From assembly GCF_023373525.1 (NCBI RefSeq), contig NZ_CP097218.1, positions 4,154,001-4,218,000 on the forward strand: 64,000 bases of DNA. The letters run 5' to 3'. Both the position numbers and the translations under genes were made by a program. Position 1 is the stretch's first letter. Each line of letters starts with the position of its first letter. Shown here one piece after another: positions 1-7,747 of the stretch. The stretch is from Brachybacterium kimchii. GTDB lineage: Bacteria > Actinomycetota > Actinomycetes > Actinomycetales > Dermabacteraceae. The notes under the pieces are model-generated. The model saw nothing but the letters and a program-made list of their open reading frames with translations, did no database searches and was not told the origin of the DNA.

Positions 1-211
1 GGTCGTCGTCCAGCAGAGGGGTCTCGAGGGCATCGGCGCCCGCGAGCTCGGGGGAGATCAGCCAGGAGACGAGGGCGATCACGAGGGCCACCGCGAGCGG
101 CAGCCACGGGTGCAGGAAGTGCCCGAAGATCCCGAGCACGCCCATGAGAACCGCGGTCGCGCACACGGCGAGGGCGAGGCGCACCAGCAGGGAGCGCAGG
201 ACGCGGCTCAT
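1..211 (-). CDS. Partial small membrane protein next to DUF4129 gene
   Basis: Only the first 70 codons are inside the window; the reading frame stays open to the left edge. The ATG overlaps the stop of the DUF4129 gene by four bases (ATGA), so the two are translationally coupled. The visible part has a hydrophobic segment at about residues 9-30, a second at about 33-53, then an acidic stretch ending LLDDD at the edge. I do not recognise the family. DUF4129 proteins usually sit beside MoxR ATPase, DUF58 and transglutaminase genes, so those may follow to the left; that is inference. Confidence 0.6.
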   Translation of the reverse strand, partial: MSRVLRSLLVRLALAVCATAVLMGVLGIFGHFLHPWLPLAVALVIALVSWLISPELAGADALETPLLDDD

Positions 212-924
212 CGGGCGGTCACCTCCTGCAGCCGGTCCGCGAGTCGCTCGAGCGCGCGGCGGGCACTGGACCGGGTGCCCTCGTCGAACGCCTCGGCGTC
301 GGCCGCGCGGTCGTCGAAGAGGGCGCGTCCGTAGAGGCCGGCGAGGATCCGCAGGTCCGAGTCCGGGAGGTCGATGTCCCGCAGCACGGTGACCACGTAC
401 TCGGTGGTGGTCTGCTCGGGCCGACGGACGATCCCGGCCTCGGCGATCCCGCGCTCGAGGGCGAGCCAGGCGTCGATGATCGCGTCGCGCGGAGTGGCCG
501 CGTACTCGAGGGACTCCCGGGCGCGGGCCAGGGCACGGTGGGCGTCCTCGACCTCGAGGAGCTCTGCCTCCGCGTCGCCCGCCTCCGCCTCGGGCCGACG
601 GGCGCTGCGCAGCGTCCGGGCCCGTCTCAGCACCCAGATCACGAGCACCAGCACGGCGATGCCGACGAGGATCGCGAGCACCAGGAGGACGGTCGCGGCG
701 AGATGCCCGGAACCGGGGTCCGGGGGAGCCGGGGGTGTCTGCGAGGCCTGCGTGGGCGGAGGCGCGGTCTCGGCCTCGCGGTCCACGTCGATGTCGAAGA
801 ACCAGCCCCTGCCCTCGAGCACGGGCCCCAGCACCCGGCCCGCCCCGAGCACGACGCACACGAGCGCCACGAGGGCGATCAGGGAGGTCGCGGCCGCGGC
901 GCTGCGGGGCGGGAGTGGGTGCAT
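208..924 (-). CDS. DUF4129 domain-containing membrane protein
   Basis: A 238-residue protein with a membrane segment at about residues 12-34, a Pro/Thr-rich extracytoplasmic loop, a second membrane segment at about 76-98, and a cytoplasmic helical domain (about 150-235) with the DUF4129 pattern: an alpha-helical AIIDAWLALERG stretch, TTTEYV, and a C-terminal LYGRALF segment. The family is found with MoxR/DUF58/transglutaminase-like genes; its biochemical role is unknown. It starts five bases after the stop of the methyltransferase gene and overlaps the next gene by ATGA, so it belongs to the same minus-strand operon. Confidence 0.8.
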   Translation of the reverse strand: MHPLPPRSAAAATSLIALVALVCVVLGAGRVLGPVLEGRGWFFDIDVDREAETAPPPTQASQTPPAPPDPGSGHLAATVLLVLAILVGIAVLVLVIWVLRRARTLRSARRPEAEAGDAEAELLEVEDAHRALARARESLEYAATPRDAIIDAWLALERGIAEAGIVRRPEQTTTEYVVTVLRDIDLPDSDLRILAGLYGRALFDDRAADAEAFDEGTRSSARRALERLADRLQEVTAR

Positions 925-929
925 GCGGA

Positions 930-2204
930 TCAGTCCCCCGGCGGCCGGGGGTGCGGGGAGGCGACGATGACGTGCTGCTCGCCGCCGATCCGGGTGAGGA
1001 CGAGCGTGGCCCGCTCCTCGCCGAAGCGGCGCGGGCGCAGCTTCCTGCGCAGCTCGTCGGGCTCGACGGCGGTGCCGCGCTTCTTGATCTCGAGGATCCC
1101 CAGCCGGTGCTCGCGCAGGTAGGAGGTGAGGCGCTTGAGGGAGAAGGGCATCACGTCGCGCACGCTGTAGCCGGAGGCGAAGGGCGTCGAGATCCGCTGG
1201 TCGCTCGTGAGATAGGCGATCGAGGGGTCGAGCGTGCGGGCGTCGAGATCGCGGGCGACCTCTCCCAGCAGGCCCGCGCGGATGACGGCGCCGTCGGGCT
1301 CGTACAGGTGCGCGCCCAGCTCACCGGTGTGCGGGTCGGCCTCGGGGGTCCCGCGGGGCGCGAGGCGGTGCGCGCCACCGCGGTCGATCACGAGCGCGCT
1401 GCGCTGCGTCCCCGCGGACGCGAGCGGGCCGAACCAGCAGGTCGCCTCGAGGACCTGGCCGTGCCAGGACAGCCACTGGGTCTCGGTGCCCGCGGGCAGG
1501 GCGTCGTGGTCGATGCCCGGGCCGAGCTTCGCTCCGAGAGCGCCGTCCTCGTCGGCCCCGCCGCGGCCGGATCCGGCCTGCCCGAGGCGGCGGGCGAGGT
1601 CCACCACCGTCGACAGCGGGGGCGAGTACTCCTCGGGATCGCGCAGGCGCACGCTCCCGGAGGCGCGGCCCGCCGCCGGCCGACGGCGGGCAGGATCCAG
1701 CCAGATGCCCTCGGTGCGGGCGGGGTCGTGGTCCTGCGCCTGGCCGAGCTCGGCGCGGGCGCCCTCGAAGGGCATGAGGTTCACAGTGGCCACGGCGACG
1801 GTGGTCGGGTCGCGGTCGACGGCGAGCACCTCGAGGTCCAGGGCCGCGGCGGCCATCGCGTCCCCGCCGATCCCGCAGCCGAGGTCCGCGAGCGAGGAGA
1901 TGCCGGCGTCGCGGAAGCGCCGTGCGTGCAGCGCGGCGATCGGCAGGCGCGTGGCCTGCTCGAGACCGTCGGCCGTGAAGAGCATGCGATCCGCGAACTC
2001 GCCGAACTTGTCGCGGCCCTTCGCGCGCAGCTTCGCCTGGGTGAGCACCGCAGCGACGAGCTCCGGGGCGTGCCCGGCCTCGCGCAGGCGCGCGCCGAGA
2101 GGGAGCGCCGCGCGCTCGTCGTACGGCGGCAGGGACTGCAGGAGCTTCCAGCCGGAGGGCTCGAGGACCTGCTCGAGCCCCTGGGTCCCGGGGCCCTCGG
2201 TCAC
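930..2204 (-). CDS. SAM-dependent methyltransferase with THUMP-like C-terminus
   Basis: A 424-residue protein. The SAM-binding motif I is DLGCGIGGD at about residues 107-115, followed by an acidic residue after the next strand (AVDRD). The C-terminal third has the KKRGTAVEPDELRRKL pattern seen in actinobacterial proteins with a THUMP-like domain, which suggests RNA or another large substrate rather than a small molecule. The substrate is not known. The ATG overlaps the stop of the upstream oxidoreductase gene by four bases, so it is co-transcribed with it. Family placement is fairly secure; function is inference. Confidence 0.75.
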   Translation of the reverse strand: MTEGPGTQGLEQVLEPSGWKLLQSLPPYDERAALPLGARLREAGHAPELVAAVLTQAKLRAKGRDKFGEFADRMLFTADGLEQATRLPIAALHARRFRDAGISSLADLGCGIGGDAMAAAALDLEVLAVDRDPTTVAVATVNLMPFEGARAELGQAQDHDPARTEGIWLDPARRRPAAGRASGSVRLRDPEEYSPPLSTVVDLARRLGQAGSGRGGADEDGALGAKLGPGIDHDALPAGTETQWLSWHGQVLEATCWFGPLASAGTQRSALVIDRGGAHRLAPRGTPEADPHTGELGAHLYEPDGAVIRAGLLGEVARDLDARTLDPSIAYLTSDQRISTPFASGYSVRDVMPFSLKRLTSYLREHRLGILEIKKRGTAVEPDELRRKLRPRRFGEERATLVLTRIGGEQHVIVASPHPRPPGD

Positions 2205-3190
2205 GCGGTCTCCCTCAGGTCCAGGACGATCTTGCCGCGGGTGTGGCCGTCCTCGAGCATGCGGTGGCCCTCGGCGATCTGCGCGGGGGCGAGGACGGTG
2301 CTGACCTCGACGTCCAGGGTGCCGTCCGCGACGGCGTCGACGAGCGAGGCCAGGCGCTGGGGGCTCGGGGCCATCTTCGTGACGCGCGCGTCGATGCCGC
2401 GCTCGCGGGCCGGGGCGACGTCGGCGAGGCTCGGCAGGGCGACGATCCTGCCGCCGGGCGCGAGATGATCGAGGCTCGGCACGAAAGTGTCGAAGTAGTG
2501 GGCGTCGATGATGCGGTCGACGCCGCGGCCCTCCGTCGCAGTGTCGATCGTCTGCTCCCAGTCCTCGGTGTCGTAGGCGATGGGCCGCGCGCCGAGGCCC
2601 CGCAGTCGCTGCGCGTTCGCGGAGCGGCCCGTCGCCCAGACCGTCCTGGCGCCGGCGCGCAGGGCGAGCGGGAGGAGCATCTGGCCGACGCCGCCGCTGC
2701 CGCCGTGGACGAGCAGCGTCATGCCCGGGGCGAGCTCGGCGTCGTCCTCGAGGGCGGTGAGCGCGGTGGAGCCCGCGAGCGCGAGGCCCGCGAAGACGGG
2801 CAGCTGGGCCTCGGGAACGCCGGCGGGGACGGGGGAGAGGTCGGCGACGGGGATCGCGACCTGCTCGGCATAGGTGCCGCGCATGTCGCCGAGGTCGCGG
2901 ACGCCGAACACGCGGGTCCCGACGGGCATGCCCAGGGCGTCCAGGTCCACGTCCTCGCCGGCGCCGAGGACCTCGCCGAACATCTCGCGGCCCAGCACGG
3001 CGGGCAGGGTGAGCGCGGAGGCGCGGCCCGAGGAGCCGTCGCGCAGCTTGTAGTCGAGGGGATTGAGCCCGGCGAAGGCGACGCGGACGAGGACCTCACC
3101 GGGGGCGGGCTGCGGGGCGGGGGCTTCCTCGAGGCGGAGCACGTCGGGATCGCCGAACGCGGGAAGGGTGATCTGGCGCATGGGATCCAT
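2201..3190 (-). CDS. NAD(P)H-dependent MDR-family oxidoreductase
   Basis: A 329-residue medium-chain dehydrogenase/reductase of the quinone-reductase type. The GroES-like N-terminal domain begins MRQITLPAFG and the Rossmann fold carries HGGSGGVG at about residues 162-169. There is no catalytic zinc site and no four-cysteine structural zinc cluster, so it should be a zinc-independent enone or quinone reductase using NADPH. A second in-frame ATG at 3181 gives the start typical of the family and could be the real one. It is followed without a gap by the methyltransferase gene (ATGA). Confidence 0.8.
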   Translation of the reverse strand: MDPMRQITLPAFGDPDVLRLEEAPAPQPAPGEVLVRVAFAGLNPLDYKLRDGSSGRASALTLPAVLGREMFGEVLGAGEDVDLDALGMPVGTRVFGVRDLGDMRGTYAEQVAIPVADLSPVPAGVPEAQLPVFAGLALAGSTALTALEDDAELAPGMTLLVHGGSGGVGQMLLPLALRAGARTVWATGRSANAQRLRGLGARPIAYDTEDWEQTIDTATEGRGVDRIIDAHYFDTFVPSLDHLAPGGRIVALPSLADVAPARERGIDARVTKMAPSPQRLASLVDAVADGTLDVEVSTVLAPAQIAEGHRMLEDGHTRGKIVLDLRETA

Positions 3191-3196
3191 TGTGGA

Positions 3197-3511
3197 TCAG
3201 GGGGCCCCGTCGTTGCGGCGAAGCATCGACTCCGTCGCGGATTTCCGGGCTTCGCGGGCGTCCCGGACGATGCGCCGCTCGCGCATCAGGCTGCGGATGC
3301 GAGTTCCCAGCAGCATGATTCCTGCACCGAAGGCGAGACCCAGGGAGAGCGCCGCGATCCATGGGCTGTAGAAGTATCCGGCGACCGGGACGAGCGCGAG
3401 GGCGAGGAGGCCGACGGGCCAGGCCCCGATGCCTCGGTGTCCCAGCAGGTCGGAGAGGACGATCGCGGCGACGACGCCGGCCACGAGCACGAGCACATGG
3501 ACCGCTGTCAT
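3197..3511 (-). CDS. Small membrane protein, 104 residues
   Basis: I chose the ATG at 3511 because a -10 hexamer (TATGCT) lies exactly six bases upstream and the N-terminus then begins directly with a membrane segment. Three hydrophobic segments (about residues 4-20, 29-47 and 49-70) are followed by a basic tail rich in Arg and Glu. It is the first gene of the minus-strand run leading to the left edge, six bases before the oxidoreductase. The family is not recognised. Confidence 0.6.
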   Translation of the reverse strand: MTAVHVLVLVAGVVAAIVLSDLLGHRGIGAWPVGLLALALVPVAGYFYSPWIAALSLGLAFGAGIMLLGTRIRSLMRERRIVRDAREARKSATESMLRRNDGAP

Positions 3512-3517
3512 GACAGG

Positions 3518-3523
3518 AGCATA
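3518..3523 (-). promoter_or_regulatory. -10 hexamer TATGCT, leaderless start
   Basis: TATGCT is followed by six bases (CCTGTC) and the ATG of the 104-residue membrane protein. It would serve the five-gene minus-strand run. No clear -35 is seen. Confidence 0.55.
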
Positions 3524-3577
3524 ACGATTCGGGTACGCCGGCCCCGTACTGTGCACGGGATCACCGATCCACGCCAC

Positions 3578-3583
3578 TATGGT
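3578..3583 (+). promoter_or_regulatory. Candidate -10 (TATGGT) of peptide transporter operon
   Basis: TATGGT lies about 175 bases before the GTG of the first permease gene. It is the best -10-like hexamer in the gap, and the same hexamer precedes sucC (58002-58007). It would give a leader of about 165 bases carrying three hairpins. Confidence 0.35.
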
Positions 3584-3590
3584 GGGGCCG

Positions 3591-3660
3591 AGCGCCGGTG
3601 AGGCGCTGAGACGCGGTCGCCCGGGAGGGGTCGGCGACCCGCGCGGCACAGGTGCCGCGC
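3591..3660 (+). promoter_or_regulatory. Structured leader with three consecutive hairpins
   Basis: Three inverted repeats follow one another upstream of the transporter operon: AGCGCC/GGCGCT at 3591-3596 and 3602-3607; GGTCGCC/GGCGACC at 3615-3621 and 3633-3639; and GCGCGGCAC/GTGCCGCGC at 3641-3649 and 3652-3660 (nine perfect pairs, two-base loop). The last one could act as an attenuator-like hairpin. No known riboswitch class is recognised. Confidence 0.4.
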
Positions 3661-3756
3661 CGCGTGCGGCGGAAGCGTCTGTCGCACGTGCTGGTCGGCC
3701 CGAGGGCAGTGAAAGGAATTGCTGGCAGATGACGACGCACGTCCCGAGGAGCATCC

Positions 3757-4743
3757 GTGGTTAGGTTCATCTCGATACGGGTGCTCACGTACGTGATCCT
3801 CGTGTTCCTGGCAACGAGCTTCGCCTACCTGCTGGCAGCGTCGCTCATGCATCCCGAAGAGGTGCTGTACCCGCCGATCGCCACGAAGCCGGTCCCCGAG
3901 GGGACGGCGCAGGCCTATCTGAACGCGCGCAACATCAATCCGGACGTGCCGGTGTTCCAGCGGTATGCCAACTGGCTGGGCGGCCTCGTGCGCGGCGACC
4001 TGGGCGTCACCACCGGCACGAACAAGGAACTGAGTCCCGTGCTCGAGGTCCTCAAGCAGAGGATCCCGATCAGCCTTCGCCTCGTGGTGCTCGGCACCGT
4101 GATCGGCACCGTCCTGGGCGTCGCCGTCGGGATGATCACTGCAGTGCGTCGCCACTCGCTCGGCGACCGCGGCGCGACGCTGCTGTCCTTCGTGATCGTC
4201 TCCCTCCCGACGCCGGTCGTCATCCTGGTGGTCCAGCAGATCAACCAGGCGATCCAGAACCGCACAGGCTTCGGGCTGCCGGCGATCAATCCGGTCAACC
4301 CGCTGCTGCACGGCTGGGACGCGTTCCTCTACGAATCCAAGGCGATCGTGATGCCCACGATCGTGCTGGCGATCTTCGCCGCCGCGAGCTATTCGCGGTA
4401 CATGAAAGTCACCACGCTCGACGTGCTGGGCAGCGACTACCTGCGCACGGCCCGCGCCAAGGGCCTGACCCGCGGCAGGGCGATGAACCGCCACGGACTG
4501 CGGATGGCGCTGATCCCCATGGGCCAGTACTTCGCCTTCGCGGTGGGCAGCGCCTTCACCGGCTCTCTCTTCGTGGAGCTGATGTTCAACTGGCAGGGCG
4601 TGGGGCGCTATGCGGTCTCCGCCGTCGGCATCGCGGATATCAACGGCACGGCCGGCGTCGTGCTCTACACCGGCATTCTGACTCTGCTCTCCGCGACGTT
4701 CGCGGACTTCCTGCAGGGCATTCTCGACCCGAGGATCAGGTGA
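3757..4743 (+). CDS. Peptide-type ABC transporter permease (DppB/OppB family)
   Basis: A 328-residue inner-membrane permease. It starts at GTG 3757, six bases after GAGGA. One N-terminal membrane segment is followed by a roughly 70-residue periplasmic-side loop and then five more segments. The loop that contacts the ATPase (EAA motif) reads DYLRTARAKGL at about residues 226-236, as in the DppB/OppB family. It pairs with the permease encoded seven bases downstream to form the channel of an importer for di- or oligopeptides or a related solute; the substrate cannot be told from sequence. Confidence 0.88.
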   Translation: MVRFISIRVLTYVILVFLATSFAYLLAASLMHPEEVLYPPIATKPVPEGTAQAYLNARNINPDVPVFQRYANWLGGLVRGDLGVTTGTNKELSPVLEVLKQRIPISLRLVVLGTVIGTVLGVAVGMITAVRRHSLGDRGATLLSFVIVSLPTPVVILVVQQINQAIQNRTGFGLPAINPVNPLLHGWDAFLYESKAIVMPTIVLAIFAAASYSRYMKVTTLDVLGSDYLRTARAKGLTRGRAMNRHGLRMALIPMGQYFAFAVGSAFTGSLFVELMFNWQGVGRYAVSAVGIADINGTAGVVLYTGILTLLSATFADFLQGILDPRIR

Positions 4744-4750
4744 TCGCACG

Positions 4751-5755
4751 ATGACGAATCCTTCGGACATGCGCGGCACGGACGACGCCGCCGCTCTGCA
4801 GGTCGAGACCGACCACCGGGCGAACTCGGTGCTCGAGGGGATGCCGCCCAGCGAGGCCGAGCCGCCCGAGGGCGATGTGCGGTCGCTCGAATCCATCGGC
4901 CGCGGTGAGCTGCTGCGCCGGCGGTTCCTGCGCAACCCCGGTGCCCTGATCGGCATGGTGGTGGTGCTTCTGCTGATCCTCGGCGCGATCTTCGCCCCGA
5001 TGGCCTACCAGTACGAACCCTTCGAGCGGGACCTCCGGAATGCGCTCACGGGCCCTTCCCAATACCACTGGTTCGGTGTCGATGAGAACGGCTACGACAT
5101 CTTCGCGCGCACGATGGTGGGCCTGCGGATCTCGCTCGTCATCGGCGCGGGCACCGCGCTCCTGACCACGGTGCTCGCCCTGATCGTGGGCACCGTCGCC
5201 GGGTATGTGAGCTACAAGGGCCGCTGGGGCGCCTTCGTCGACGGCGCGCTGGTGAACCTCATCAACCTGTTCCTGGTGATCCCGTCACTGCTGCTGCTGA
5301 TGCTGTTCAGTCCGGTGCTCCAGCAGGCGAGCTGGCTCTGGCTGATCCCGCTGCTCGCGGTCTTCTCGTGGATGCTGACCGCCCGTGTGCTGCGGGCGAT
5401 GACGCAGCAGCTTGTGCGCACCGAGTACGTGGAGGCCTCGCGCTTCATGGGCGTGAACCCGGTGACGACGATCGTGCGGCACATCATCCCGAACATCGCC
5501 AGCTGGATCATCATCGACACCACGCTGGGCGTGAGCGCCGCGATCCTCGGAGAGACCGGCCTGTCGTTCATCGGCTTCGGGATCCAGTACCCCAACGTCT
5601 CCCTGGGCACGGTGCTGCAGGCCTACAACATCGCCGCCCCCTGGACCTGGATCCCGCCGGCCATGGTGCTGGCGGCCCTCGTCATCTCCGTCAATCTGAT
5701 GGGCGAAGCCCTGCGCGACGCCCTCGACCCGACCAGCGGCTCGAGCCGGGTCTGA
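4751..5755 (+). CDS. Peptide-type ABC transporter permease (DppC/OppC family)
   Basis: A 334-residue permease with a hydrophilic N-terminal extension of about 55 residues, a first membrane segment at about 65-87, and five more in the C-terminal half. The EAA-type loop EYVEASRFMGV is at about residues 224-234, matching the DppC/OppC family. It is the second permease of the importer; seven bases separate it from the first permease and 14 from the ATPase gene. The end GEALRDALDP is characteristic of this family. Confidence 0.88.
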   Translation: MTNPSDMRGTDDAAALQVETDHRANSVLEGMPPSEAEPPEGDVRSLESIGRGELLRRRFLRNPGALIGMVVVLLLILGAIFAPMAYQYEPFERDLRNALTGPSQYHWFGVDENGYDIFARTMVGLRISLVIGAGTALLTTVLALIVGTVAGYVSYKGRWGAFVDGALVNLINLFLVIPSLLLLMLFSPVLQQASWLWLIPLLAVFSWMLTARVLRAMTQQLVRTEYVEASRFMGVNPVTTIVRHIIPNIASWIIIDTTLGVSAAILGETGLSFIGFGIQYPNVSLGTVLQAYNIAAPWTWIPPAMVLAALVISVNLMGEALRDALDPTSGSSRV

Positions 5756-5769
5756 GAGGAACAGCAGGC

Positions 5770-7536
5770 ATGAGCGATCCCATCCTGACCGTCACGGACC
5801 TCAGCGTCGGCTTCGAGACCGAGGCGGGCCATGTCCAGGCCGTCCAAAATCTCAGCTACCAGGTCCGGCCCGGCGAGGCCCTGGCCATCGTCGGAGAGTC
5901 CGGTTCCGGCAAGTCCGTGAGTTCGCTGGCCGTCATGGGCCTGCTGCCCGGCTCCGCCCAGATCACCGGCGACATCGAGCTGATGGGCAAGAAGATCTTC
6001 ACGATGAACGATCGCGAGCTCTCCCAGCTCCGCGGCGACACCATCTCGATGGTCTTCCAGGACCCGCTCTCGGCGCTGACACCCGTCTTCACCGTGGGCG
6101 ACCAGATCTCCGAGGTGGTGCGCATCCACCACCCGGACGTCAGCAAGCAGAAGGCGGCCGATCGTGCGGTCGAGCTGCTGGAGGCCGTGGGCATCCCGGA
6201 GCCCCGGCGCCGGGCACAGCAGTATCCGCACGAGTTCTCGGGCGGCATGCGCCAGAGGGTCATGATCGCGATGGCGATCGCGAACGAGCCCGAGCTGATC
6301 ATCGCCGACGAGCCCACCACCGCCCTGGACGTCACCATCCAGGCCCAGGTGATGGAGCTGCTGAAGTCCGCGCAGGAGATGCTGGGTGCGGCCACCATCC
6401 TCATCACCCATGACATGGGCGTGGTCGCGGGCTTCGCCGATCGCGTGCTCGTGATGAAGGACGCGCAGATGGTCGAGACCGGGGGCGTCGAGCAGATCTT
6501 CTACGAGCCGCGCGAGCAGTACACGCGGAACCTCCTCTCGGCCGTCCCTCGGATCGATCAGGGCGCCGAGGGCGGCAGCGTCGCCGGGGCGGCGATGCGA
6601 AAGGTCGCCGAGGTGGCCGCCTCGGAGGACTCCCGTCCGCGGGAGGCCCGACCCGCCGTGCTCGAGGTCGAGGACCTCCACCGCATCTACCCGATCACCA
6701 AGGGTGCCGTGGTGCGCCGCAAGGTGGGCGAGCAGCGCGCGGTCGACGGCATCTCCTTCGACATCCGCGAGGGCGAGTGCATGGCCCTGGTGGGGGAGTC
6801 GGGTTGCGGCAAGACCACCACGCTGATGGAGATCATGCAGCTGCGCACGCCGCAGCAGGGCGAGATCCGCATCGACGGACGGCCCACGGGTTCGCTCAGC
6901 CGAAAGGAGCGGGCGAAGCTGCGCTCCGAGGTCACCCTGGTCTTCCAGGATCCGATGGCCTCGTTGGACCCCCGCATGCCCATCGGCGACATCCTCAAGG
7001 AGCCCATGCGGGTCCAGGGGTACAGCGCGAAGAAGATGAACGAACGGGTGGACTGGCTGCTCAAGACGGTCGAGCTGAAGCCCGAGCACGCCTCGCGGTA
7101 CCCCACGGAGTTCTCCGGCGGTCAGCGCCAGCGCGTGGGTGTGGCCCGTGCCCTCGCCTGCGATCCGAAGCTCATCATCCTGGACGAGCCGACGTCGGCC
7201 TTGGACGTGACCGTGCAGGCGGGCGTGCTCGCCCTGCTCGCAGACCTCAAGACCCGCCTGGGCGTGTCCTACCTCTTCGTCTCGCACGATCTCTCGGTGG
7301 TCCGGCACATCTCCGACCGCATCTCCGTGATGCGCAAGGGGCAGATCGTCGAGTCCGGGCCGACGGAGCGCGTCTTCGACGATCCGCAGCACGAGTACAC
7401 CAAGGAGCTGCTGGCGGCCGTGCCGATCCCGGATCCCCGGATCGCGCGCACGCGCGGTCGGAACGTGATCGACGAACAGGCGTTCCAGGGGCAGGGACAC
7501 GGTGGCGTCGGGACCGGGAGCCTGTCCACCTCGTGA
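5770..7536 (+). CDS. Fused double ATPase of peptide-type ABC transporter (DppD-DppF)
   Basis: A 588-residue cytoplasmic protein joining the two ATPase subunits that are separate in E. coli Dpp/Opp. The first domain has Walker A GESGSGKS (about 42-49), signature FSGGMRQRV (about 156) and Walker B IIADEPT. The second has GESGCGKT (about 341), FSGGQRQRV (about 447) and IILDEPT. Each is followed by the C-terminal segment typical of oligopeptide ATPases. I start at ATG 5770 after AGAGGA; the frame is open further upstream but that part overlaps the permease. Both sites look intact, so both half-reactions should hydrolyse ATP. Confidence 0.9.
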   Translation: MSDPILTVTDLSVGFETEAGHVQAVQNLSYQVRPGEALAIVGESGSGKSVSSLAVMGLLPGSAQITGDIELMGKKIFTMNDRELSQLRGDTISMVFQDPLSALTPVFTVGDQISEVVRIHHPDVSKQKAADRAVELLEAVGIPEPRRRAQQYPHEFSGGMRQRVMIAMAIANEPELIIADEPTTALDVTIQAQVMELLKSAQEMLGAATILITHDMGVVAGFADRVLVMKDAQMVETGGVEQIFYEPREQYTRNLLSAVPRIDQGAEGGSVAGAAMRKVAEVAASEDSRPREARPAVLEVEDLHRIYPITKGAVVRRKVGEQRAVDGISFDIREGECMALVGESGCGKTTTLMEIMQLRTPQQGEIRIDGRPTGSLSRKERAKLRSEVTLVFQDPMASLDPRMPIGDILKEPMRVQGYSAKKMNERVDWLLKTVELKPEHASRYPTEFSGGQRQRVGVARALACDPKLIILDEPTSALDVTVQAGVLALLADLKTRLGVSYLFVSHDLSVVRHISDRISVMRKGQIVESGPTERVFDDPQHEYTKELLAAVPIPDPRIARTRGRNVIDEQAFQGQGHGGVGTGSLSTS

Positions 7537-7604
7537 GGTCCGTCCGCGCCTGGGCGGTGCCCCGCGTGTAGAACGTTGCGAATGGATAACACCCTGTTCA
7601 GATG

Positions 7605-7616
7605 CACGACGTCGTG
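7605..7616. promoter_or_regulatory. 12-bp perfect palindrome upstream of solute-binding lipoprotein
   Basis: CACGACGTCGTG is perfectly self-complementary and lies in the 211-base gap before the lipoprotein gene. It is a possible operator for separate control of the binding protein, but it is short and no regulator gene is adjacent. Confidence 0.3.
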
Positions 7617-7747
7617 ACCTACCGTTCGTATGCTGGTCACACCTTGTGCACCACGTCACGTCGGCCATCGGAGGTCGGAGCGGACGCCGAGGGGGATTTG
7701 ACGAGCCGCCCCGAAAGGATCGGGGTGCGCGCATGAAGGAGAGACAT

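Noticed and set aside
3579-3764. 61-codon open frame in the peptide transporter leader
   Set aside because: Arg/Gly/Ala-rich without family similarity, no ribosome site, and its ATG lies within the -10 hexamer.
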